Below, one piece after another: positions 9,743-16,212 of a stretch of DNA of 64,000 nt. The DNA is taken from contig NZ_JAFY01000007.1 in NCBI RefSeq assembly GCF_000526375.1, positions 930,001-994,000 of the forward strand, read 5' to 3'. Position 1 is the first letter of the stretch. The number at the start of each line of letters is the position of its first letter. The notes under the pieces are model-generated. The model did no database searches. It was not told the origin of the DNA and saw only the letters and a program-made list of their open reading frames with translations. A program made the translations under genes and the position numbers. Source of the DNA: Aminiphilus circumscriptus DSM 16581 (lineage in GTDB: Bacteria; Synergistota; Synergistia; Synergistales; Aminiphilaceae).

Positions 9743-10441
9743 ATGAACGGCGACGATGTTCTCTTCACGAAACCACTTCGGGAACAGGTATACGACTACT
9801 TGAAACGCAAGATGAACGAACGGGAGATCGTTCCCGGCGCCTCCATCAACCTCCGGAAGATGAGCAGCCAGCTCGGCATCAGCAAGACCCCCCTGCGGGA
9901 CGCCTTGCTGCAACTTGAAGGCGAAGGCTTCGTGACCATCCTTCCCCGCAGGGGCATCGTGGTGAACGAACTCTCCCAGAGGGACATCAAGGACTTCTAC
10001 GAAATCATCGGCGCCCTTGAATCCAGCACGGTCCGCATTGCGGCCTCGCTGATCACTCCGGGAGTTCTTGCGGAACTGGCCTCCATCAACGACGCCATGG
10101 ACACGGCGTGGCGCCGGGGTAACGCCGAGGAGTACAACGACCTGAACACCGAGTTCCACTGTACTCTTCCCCGTCTTTCGGGGAACCGCCATCTGTTGCG
10201 TCTGCTCTCCAACTACCGGAGGCGCCTCTACGACTTCATGCCACGCCGGGACGAACTCATCCACGACTGGGAAGTGCGCTCCATGGCGGAGCACCGGGAA
10301 TTTGTCTTCCTCCTCGAAGAAGGAAAATGCGAGGAGGCCGCCTCGTTGCTCCAGAACGTGCACTGGTCCTTCGCGCTTCAGGACCAGTTCATCCGGGTCT
10401 ACTATTTCGAGGCGGAAGAGACGAAGTCCTCGTCGGCGTAG
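9743..10441 (+). CDS. GntR/FadR-family transcriptional regulator
   Basis: 232-aa repressor-type regulator. The N-terminal winged helix-turn-helix (MSSQLGISKTPLRDALLQLEGEGFVTILPRRGIVV) is followed by an all-helical FCD effector domain with the expected polar/His positions (DLNTEFHCTL, MAEHREFV, NVHW). Start fixed by GGAGG 7 bases upstream of the ATG. FCD regulators respond to small carboxylates or acyl-CoA compounds. The convergent neighbour is a 3-hydroxyacyl-CoA dehydrogenase whose 3' end overlaps this gene by 40 bases, so a link to acyl-CoA metabolism is plausible but not shown. Confidence 0.88.
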   Translation: MNGDDVLFTKPLREQVYDYLKRKMNEREIVPGASINLRKMSSQLGISKTPLRDALLQLEGEGFVTILPRRGIVVNELSQRDIKDFYEIIGALESSTVRIAASLITPGVLAELASINDAMDTAWRRGNAEEYNDLNTEFHCTLPRLSGNRHLLRLLSNYRRRLYDFMPRRDELIHDWEVRSMAEHREFVFLLEEGKCEEAASLLQNVHWSFALQDQFIRVYYFEAEETKSSSA

Positions 10442-11331
10442 CGCGGAGCGGGATAGTCGTAGAACCCCTTTCCGTTCTTCATGCCCAGACGCCCCGCCTC
10501 CACATAACTCCGGAGCAGTTGCCCGTTACTGACGAGTCGTTTGTTTCCCGTGCGCTCCGCCCAGTATTCCGTGATGGTCATGGCCGTGTCGAGGCCCACG
10601 AAATCGAGAATCCCCAGGGGACCGATGGGGGTCTTCATTACGCCCATCCAGGCCCGGTCCACGTCGTCCACCGAGGCGACCCCGTCTGCGACGAGCCCCA
10701 GCGCGGCATCGTTGAGCGCACAGAGCATGGTATTGAAGACATACCCCACCTGTTCCTTCTTGAGCACGATGGGCACCTGTCCGATCCGCAGGGCAAACTG
10801 CCGGAGAATCTCCGCCACCTCCGGCGCCGTTCCCGGATGGGGCATGATGTCCACCACGTTGGCAACCCACACGTAGATGTGGAAATGCATGGCGCAGAAG
10901 CGGTCGGGGCGCCCCGTTCCCTCGGCTATCATGGAGGGCAGCAATGTGGAGGAATTCGTGGCAAAGAGCGTCCGCTCCGGGCACAGTCCGTCGAACATGC
11001 CGAACACCCTTGCCTTGAGTTCCGGTCGTTCCGGAATGGACTCGCTCACCAGGTCCGCCTCCGCCGCAGCCGCCGCGGCGTCCGTGGTGAACTCGATGCC
11101 ATCGATAACCTTCCGAACCGTCTCCGCCTCCCGCAAGCCCAGACCCGTGAGGGACGCGGCATACTCGCCGCTCATTCTCCCCCGGGCCTCGTCGAGTTTC
11201 GCCCGGTCCACGTCGTAGAGCGTCACACCCAGGCCACACAGCGCACACTGCAGGGCGATCTGACTTCCCATGGTTCCAGCACCCACCACCAGGACCGAAT
11301 GAATGTCCTCCGCAGATTCAATTTTCTTCAT
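10402..11331 (-). CDS. hbd: 3-hydroxyacyl-CoA (3-hydroxybutyryl-CoA) dehydrogenase
   Basis: 309-aa NAD-dependent dehydrogenase. N-terminal Rossmann motif VVGAGTMGSQIA, the catalytic His in MHFHIYVW, and a C-terminal 3HCDH domain (VGYVFNTMLCALNDAALGLV; GPLGILDFVGLDTA; GFYDYPAP) are all present. Length matches the short Hbd/BHBD class rather than FadB. It would interconvert 3-hydroxyacyl-CoA and acetoacyl-CoA in butyrate or related fermentation; a carnitine-dehydrogenase-like role is the alternative. ATG at 11331 chosen because AAGGAGG lies 8 bases upstream. Its last 40 bases overlap the end of the convergent GntR gene. Confidence 0.87.
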   Translation of the reverse strand: MKKIESAEDIHSVLVVGAGTMGSQIALQCALCGLGVTLYDVDRAKLDEARGRMSGEYAASLTGLGLREAETVRKVIDGIEFTTDAAAAAAEADLVSESIPERPELKARVFGMFDGLCPERTLFATNSSTLLPSMIAEGTGRPDRFCAMHFHIYVWVANVVDIMPHPGTAPEVAEILRQFALRIGQVPIVLKKEQVGYVFNTMLCALNDAALGLVADGVASVDDVDRAWMGVMKTPIGPLGILDFVGLDTAMTITEYWAERTGNKRLVSNGQLLRSYVEAGRLGMKNGKGFYDYPAPRYADEDFVSSASK

Positions 11332-11515
11332 GATCGCATCCTCCTTTTTTCTTCGTCTCATTTTTAATTCGGATCGATTCATTTTCAACCTGCTTTTTCT
11401 TCTCCATGTTCCGGCGCACAAAACAGCACAGCACCGGGATCACCGGGATAATGAACTTCTTTTTCTTGAAAACGCATCTCCCTCTCCAAAAGAAAGAAAA
11501 AATCCCTTTTTTCAT
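11318..11515 (-). CDS. Possible Lys-rich leader peptide upstream of hbd
   Basis: 65-codon frame in the AT-rich leader of hbd, overlapping its start by 14 bases. It encodes a basic peptide with a short hydrophobic stretch (FIIPVIPVLCCFV). The ribosome binding site is weak. A competing 30-codon frame starting at 11477 has a better site (GGAGAGGGAG). Composition differs from all neighbours. It may be untranslated leader sequence. Confidence 0.2.
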   Translation of the reverse strand: MKKGIFSFFWRGRCVFKKKKFIIPVIPVLCCFVRRNMEKKKQVENESIRIKNETKKKGGCDHEEN

Positions 11516-11544
11516 CTCAAAAAAGAATCAAAAGAATCCAAGTG

Positions 11545-11573
11545 ATTCTACATCTTTTAATTGGAAACGACAA
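11545..11573 (-). promoter_or_regulatory. Promoter of hbd
   Basis: On the minus strand TTGTCG (11573-11568), a 17-base spacer and TAGAAT (11550-11545). The transcript would have a leader of about 205 bases, rich in A and T, before the hbd ATG at 11331. Confidence 0.55.
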
Positions 11574-11610
11574 GGCTGCCTCAGGACATTCTTTTTTGCA
11601 TCCAAAATGA

Positions 11611-11651
11611 CGGAATCCCCTCGGAGAGAAACGCTCTCCGAGGGGATTCCG
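11611..11651. repeat. Perfect 18-base-pair hairpin
   Basis: CGGAATCCCCTCGGAGAG and its exact complement flank the 5-base loop AAACG. No T run follows on either strand beyond TTTT on the minus side. It sits between the IS30-like remnant and the hbd promoter and may insulate hbd from transcription entering from the right. Confidence 0.75.
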
Positions 11652-11801
11652 TGATGGTTTCGATTGTGGCGTTCTTTCGCGCCGCCTTCACCGCGAAGGC
11701 AGCCTTTTCCGAAAGGAACAAAGCGTCCTTCGGCTTCCGGGTCCGCCGGAAAACCCGGTCCGTTTTTCGAAAAACCTCTCCATATTCACGAAAAAGGGGC
11801 T

Positions 11802-12619
11802 TGGATTGTCAAGTCAAACGCAACGGAGGTGGAGCCAGCTCCCGATAGACCTCCGCCGGAGTGCGCCATCCGAGGCACTTTCGTGGCCTGTTGTTGAGGA
11901 GCGATACGTACTGATCCAACTCCTCCCGGCTCACGCTCCGGAAGTCCTTTCCTTACTCATCCGGGCATGTCGGGCGAACTCTTTGCCGTTGTCTACGGTG
12001 ATGCTGCTGCAGGGCGCTCCATCAAGAATCCATGGGACCGCTTTCGCCAGGGGGGTCGAAGCCCTGCTTCTCAGGGGGGCGGCCACAAGGGAACGAAGAC
12101 GTTCCCTTTGCGGCGAAGCAAGGGCCGAATCGCTCCCAGAAGGCCTCGGGCGGTTTCTACGGTACACCGTGGGAACCGCGAGGAAAAGCTGCTCCCGGTG
12201 AATCACCTGCGCCGGGGACCAGTGTTTCTTCATTCCCCGGCGCAGGATCTCCAGAACGAAGGGATCGGACAGTTTCAGAGACCTTCGACAGGATTCGCGA
12301 ACCTTGCCAGAGCGGTCCTGAGCTCGAACTCCGCTGTCGTCACGGGCGCCGCCGCCTGCGCGGAATCTCCCGGCGGATGGTGCTCCTGGAACGCCCGATC
12401 CGGGAAGCGATCTCCTGCGGGGATACTCCGATTCGCAGGCCGATGACGATGATCTCGCGCTCGTCTCTGGCAAGATGGTGGCGGCTCATGGCCGGTTTCT
12501 CCCGCTAGCTGGCTGTTGTAGCGACTCTATCTTAGCGAAGGCCTTGCCGTGGACCTCTCTGTTTTTTCTCGGGGTGTCTCCCTTCCCTTAGCCCTTGTTG
12601 CGTTTGAAGTGTAAATCCA
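11802..12619 (-). mobile_element. Degenerate IS30-family-like element with terminal inverted repeats
   Basis: 818-base element bounded by imperfect 23-base inverted repeats: left end 11802-11824 (TGGATTGTCAAGTCAAACG then CAAC) and right end 12597-12619 (GTTGCGTTTGAAGTG then TAAATCCA), agreeing at 19 of 23 positions including an unbroken TCAAACGCAAC block. Between them lies a frameshifted, internally deleted transposase. IS30 elements are usually 1.0-1.25 kb, so several hundred bases appear to be lost. I see no convincing target duplication. The element is immobile as it stands. Confidence 0.75.
11809..12489 (-). pseudogene. IS30-like transposase remnant
   Basis: Three frames are needed to read it. 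It opens at the ATG at 12489 with the IS30 helix-turn-helix (LARDEREIIVIGLRIGVSPQ, EIASRIGRSRSTIRREI) and then meets a TGA. A second frame carries KLSDPFVLEILRRGMKKHWSPAQVI and the catalytic-core piece TVDNGKEFARH. A third frame ends as LDQYVSLLNNRPRKCLGWRT then PAEVYRELAPPPLRLT. The central part with the first catalytic Asp is missing. Intact IS30 transposases have about 310-350 residues; 227 codons remain here. Confidence 0.8.
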
Positions 12620-12805
12620 CCCACTGGATACCACGTGCCACCGTCGTCGGTCAGGAACGTCGCCGCCGGAATAGGTTCATCCCGGCGGCGACGCGAACGG
12701 CAGTGGTACACATGCAGAGACGCACGCACGGTTCCCACGCGACGGGACCACGGGAAACCCTTTTCGACAGAGAAAGGAAAACCCCTGTCACTTCCGACGG
12801 GACGG

Positions 12806-14005
12806 TCAGAGCTTCGCCAGGGCCTCCTCCAGGTCGTTTCTGAGGTCGCTCACGTTCTCGATGCCCACGGAATAGCGGATCAGTCCCTCGGGAATGCCCA
12901 AGGCGGCGCGCTCTTCCACGGTGCACTCCACGTGGCTCGTCGTGGCGGGCGGCCCCGCGATGGTCTCCACCGCGCCGAGGTTCGCCGCGAGGTGGGCATA
13001 GCGGAGGTTTGGCAGAAGTCGCTTCACCGCATCGAAGCCACCCCGGACGAGGAAGCTCAGCATGCCCGAAAAACCCCGCATCTGGCGACAGGCCACATCG
13101 TGTCCGGGATGTTCCGGCAATCCGGGGTAGAAGACCTTCTCCACCTTGGGATGCCCCTGGAGAAATTTCGCCAGGGCAAGAGCGCTCTCATTCTGCCTGG
13201 ACACCCGAAGCTCGAGGGTCTTCATGCCCCGGAGCAGCAGGTAGGCCGACATGGGATGCAGGGTCGCTCCGGTGATCTCCCGGTAGTGATAGATGCGGTG
13301 AACCAGATCCGCCCTGCCGCAGACCACGCCGCCGAGCGCGTCCGCATGACCTCCCAGATACTTGGTGGCGCTGTGGACCACCAGGTCGGCCCCGAGGGCG
13401 AGGGGGTTCTGATTGATCGGCGTGGCGAAGGTATTGTCCACGGCCACGACGGCACCGGCCTTCTTCGCCGCCCCGGCGAGGCGGGCGATGTCCACCACCT
13501 TCATGGTGGGGTTCGTGGGGGTCTCCAGGTAGAGCAGATCGCAGCCCCGGGCGATCTCCGCCTCTATGGCGCCGAAGTCCGTGGTGTCGCAGAGCACCGC
13601 CTCCATGCCCACCCGAGGGAAGAACTCCAGGAAGACCTTGCTCGTTCCGCCGTAGGTGTCCTTCAGGGAAACCACCCGCGCACCCGAGGAGAGCAGACCG
13701 AAGAGCAGACCCGAGATGGCGCCCATGCCGGTGGAAAAGCTCGTGGCGGCCTCGGCGCCTTCGAGCAGGCGGATCTTCTCCTCGAAGGCGGCCACCGTGG
13801 GGTTGGTGTTCCGGCCGTAGATGTGCCCGGCCTTTTTCCCCAGGGCAACGTCGAGCCACTCCTCCACATCTCCGTACCCGAAGGCAACGCTGTGCACCAC
13901 GGGAACCTGCGTGGCGTTGCCCCCCTTCAGCGGCATCTCGCCTCCCCACACGGCAAGCGTCCCCCTGCCCTGTTCCCGGTCATCCTTTCCATACTGTTCC
14001 TCCAT
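12806..14005 (-). CDS. PLP-dependent trans-sulfuration enzyme (cystathionine gamma-synthase / methionine gamma-lyase family)
   Basis: 399-aa Cys/Met-metabolism PLP enzyme. Visible are the cofactor-phosphate region YGRNTNPTVAAFE, STGMGAISGLL, the pre-lysine acidic motif YLETPTNPTMKVVDI, AVDNTFATP and the PLP-lysine motif HSATKYLGGHADALGG. Members make cystathionine or homocysteine, or degrade methionine or homoserine; the motifs do not settle which. In an amino-acid-fermenting anaerobe a degradative lyase is quite possible. The ATG at 14005 has GGAGGGAGG upstream. It follows the signalling operon leftward after 237 bases with an intervening hairpin, so it is likely a separate transcript. Confidence 0.85.
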   Translation of the reverse strand: MEEQYGKDDREQGRGTLAVWGGEMPLKGGNATQVPVVHSVAFGYGDVEEWLDVALGKKAGHIYGRNTNPTVAAFEEKIRLLEGAEAATSFSTGMGAISGLLFGLLSSGARVVSLKDTYGGTSKVFLEFFPRVGMEAVLCDTTDFGAIEAEIARGCDLLYLETPTNPTMKVVDIARLAGAAKKAGAVVAVDNTFATPINQNPLALGADLVVHSATKYLGGHADALGGVVCGRADLVHRIYHYREITGATLHPMSAYLLLRGMKTLELRVSRQNESALALAKFLQGHPKVEKVFYPGLPEHPGHDVACRQMRGFSGMLSFLVRGGFDAVKRLLPNLRYAHLAANLGAVETIAGPPATTSHVECTVEERAALGIPEGLIRYSVGIENVSDLRNDLEEALAKL

Positions 14006-14197
14006 ACTGCCGCCTCCCTCCAGATTTCTCCGGCGCACCGCGATCAGGCGCGCGCCCTTCTCCGGCTGGGGCCTCATGCGTGCATGAAACAGGCTCCGCC
14101 GGCTGTTGTCGTACCGAATTCCCCCGGACAGGCAAATCCCGCCGAAGACGGCCGCTCCCGGGAGTGGCGCAGTTCCTGTACCCCTTTTCGAGAAAGC

Positions 14198-14241
14198 GTG
14201 AGGCGGAAGAGCGTCTCTTTTCCTCGGCGCATCCGCCTCAC
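14198..14241 (-). terminator. Hairpin after the three-gene signalling operon
   Basis: GTGAGGCGGA and TCCGCCTCAC (10 base pairs) begin 2 bases beyond the stop codon of the last kinase gene, with a 24-base loop and a pyrimidine-rich tail (GCTTTCTC) on the minus strand. Confidence 0.45.
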
Positions 14242-14242
14242 G

Positions 14243-15682
14243 TCATGTCGCATCGTGCAGCGCCGGGATGAGCACACGAATCCGTGCGCCGCCTTGTTGT
14301 GTTTCGTCTTCCATTCGCACGACTCCCTCGAGCTGTCGGGTCAGGGTGTCGATGATACGCATCCCCAGGGAGCGGGTTCTTCGCTGCTCCAGATCCGGGG
14401 GCAGTCCGACCCCGTTGTCCGCCACCTCCAGCAGGACATGATCGCTCTTACGCCACAGACCGATACGAATCTCCCGCTCCTCCACCGGTCGCGAACACGA
14501 TTCGGGGAAGGCGTGCTTGAGACAGTTCGTCACGATTTCGTTCAGGATCAATCCAAGGGGGATAGCCTGCTCCAGCGTCAGGGAGACCGACTCCACCTCG
14601 ATCCGCGGCGAAGGGCTCCCAGGGCGATCCTCCGTCCGGTAGACGGCGACGAGCTGGGAAACGAGGCTGGAGACATAATGGTGAAAATCCAGATGGGCAA
14701 AATCTCCCTCCCGATAGAGCTGTTCCTGGATGAGCGCCATGGCGCGGATTCGGGACTGGCTCTCCAGGAGCACATCCCGGAGGTGCGGCTCCGTCACTTC
14801 CGCGAGCTGGAGAGAGAGGAGGGAGATGATGACCTGGAGATTGTTCTTCACCCGGTGATGCACTTCCCGGAGAAGAATCTGATTCTGTTCGAGGGAGCGA
14901 CGGAGTTTTTCCTCCGTTGCCTTCTGTGCGGTGATGTCCATCACCGCACAGACGATACCTGCCACATTTCCCTCCGCGTCGGGAAAGGTGGCCTTGGTGA
15001 GAATCACATCCCGCATGGATCCCTCGGCGCCGGGGAGGTGTAATTCGTAGCGCTGCATTCCGGGGCGGAGAAAAAGCGCCTCGTCGTTCTGGCGGAGAAT
15101 TTCGTTCTGTTCTCCCGGCATGGACATGACGGTCTTGCCGATCATCTCTTCCCGGGACACTCCCGTAGCCCGCTCGAAAGCTCTGTTGCAGCCCAGATAG
15201 GCACCTCCGGCGTCCTTGTAGAAGACGGGAAGAGGCATGGCCTCCAGAAGCACGTTAAGAAAACGCCCCTGCTTGATGAGGGCCGTCTCCGCCCGCTGGC
15301 GGGCGGTGCGGCTCCGCCATTCCCGAAGCGCCCAGTCGACGATGCGCGGCATGAGGACAAAGGATTCGGGAGATTTGGTCACATAGTCGAAGGCTCCGGC
15401 CTGGAACACGTCCCGCACGAGCCGCTCGTCTCCGTGGCTGGTGAGGATCACCACGGGAACACGCCCCGCAGCGTCCTGGATGATGTCCTTTCCAACTCCG
15501 TCGGGAAGACGGTAGTCGGCGAGAATGAGATCGGGAAGCCGCTCCGCAAGGCATTCCCTCGCCCGGGCGAGGTTTTCCGCAACCACACAGCGGAACGCCC
15601 CCTCCCCCCGCTCAAGGGAGCGCAGAAGAAGTTCAACGTGGTCGGGATCGTCATCCACGAGAAGAATCAGAGGCTTCTCCAT
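14243..15682 (-). CDS. Hybrid sensor: receiver-PAS-HisKA_2 histidine kinase
   Basis: 479 aa. An N-terminal receiver domain (LLVDDDPDHVELL; phospho-acceptor Asp in LILADYRLPDG; switch residues VVILTSHGD and YVTKSPE) is followed by a PAS domain with PAC motif (VLLEAMPLPVFYKDAGGAYL), a HisKA_2-type dimerisation domain (LREVHHRVKNNLQVIISLLS, first His of the HHRVKNN box phosphorylated) and HATPase (LNEIVTNCLKHAF, VADNGVGLPPD, SLGMRIIDTL). No membrane segment, so cytoplasmic. With the receiver in front, it likely takes a phosphate from an upstream kinase. ATG at 15682 has AAAGGAAACG upstream. Third gene of the operon. Confidence 0.9.
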   Translation of the reverse strand: MEKPLILLVDDDPDHVELLLRSLERGEGAFRCVVAENLARARECLAERLPDLILADYRLPDGVGKDIIQDAAGRVPVVILTSHGDERLVRDVFQAGAFDYVTKSPESFVLMPRIVDWALREWRSRTARQRAETALIKQGRFLNVLLEAMPLPVFYKDAGGAYLGCNRAFERATGVSREEMIGKTVMSMPGEQNEILRQNDEALFLRPGMQRYELHLPGAEGSMRDVILTKATFPDAEGNVAGIVCAVMDITAQKATEEKLRRSLEQNQILLREVHHRVKNNLQVIISLLSLQLAEVTEPHLRDVLLESQSRIRAMALIQEQLYREGDFAHLDFHHYVSSLVSQLVAVYRTEDRPGSPSPRIEVESVSLTLEQAIPLGLILNEIVTNCLKHAFPESCSRPVEEREIRIGLWRKSDHVLLEVADNGVGLPPDLEQRRTRSLGMRIIDTLTRQLEGVVRMEDETQQGGARIRVLIPALHDAT

Positions 15683-15711
15683 GTCGTTTCCTTTCACCGA
15701 TCCTGCCGGCC

Positions 15712-16212
15712 CTACGGGGTGGCCGTCTTCGTGCTCCCCGGCGCGCCGCCGCGCGTGTTCCATCCCGCCTCGGTCTTGGGTCTCTTGTTCCAGGAAAGCC
15801 AGTAGAAGCCGAAATCCTTCATGAGTGCGGCGAAGTCGTCGAATCTCAAAGGTTTCACGACGTAGCTGTTGGCGTGGTACTCATAGGCTCTGGCCATGTC
15901 CCGCTCCGCCTCGGAGGTTGTGAGAATCACCACGGGGATATCCCGCAGTTCGGAATGTTCCTTCACCTGTCGCAACACCTGGAGCCCGTCCACCCTGGGA
16001 AGGCGCAGATCCAGGAGAATCACGAAGGGAACGGGAGATTCGGACGGTTCGGCATATCTTCCACGGCGGAACAGATAGTCCAGTGCGGTCTCGCCGTCCT
16101 CGAGCCACGTCACGTGGTTCGCCACTTCGTGTTCCTCCAGACTGCGGAGGATCATCTCCGCATGGGCGGGATTGTCCTCCACAAGGAGGATCGTCAGCGG
16201 AGCCTCGCTCAC
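15712..16212 (-). CDS. Stand-alone response regulator (Rcp1-like receiver)
   Basis: 166 aa, essentially one receiver domain: acidic pair in LLVEDNPAHAEMIL, phospho-acceptor Asp in VILLDLRLPRVDGLQVL, Thr in VVILTTSEAERD and Lys in SYVVKPLRF. The insert between helix 2 and strand 3 (RRGRYAEPSESPVP) is characteristic of Rcp1-type regulators that partner phytochrome-like or multi-PAS kinases. A basic, Gly/Ser-rich tail of about 25 residues follows. Its GTG start overlaps the upstream kinase stop by 4 bases (GTGA), so translation is coupled. There is no DNA-binding output. Confidence 0.92.
   Translation of the reverse strand: MSEAPLTILLVEDNPAHAEMILRSLEEHEVANHVTWLEDGETALDYLFRRGRYAEPSESPVPFVILLDLRLPRVDGLQVLRQVKEHSELRDIPVVILTTSEAERDMARAYEYHANSYVVKPLRFDDFAALMKDFGFYWLSWNKRPKTEAGWNTRGGAPGSTKTATP

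Noticed and set aside
14006-14197. S-adenosylmethionine riboswitch upstream of the trans-sulfuration gene
   Set aside because: The leader has GC-rich pairs but none of the conserved SAM-I or SAM-II core segments that I can recognise.
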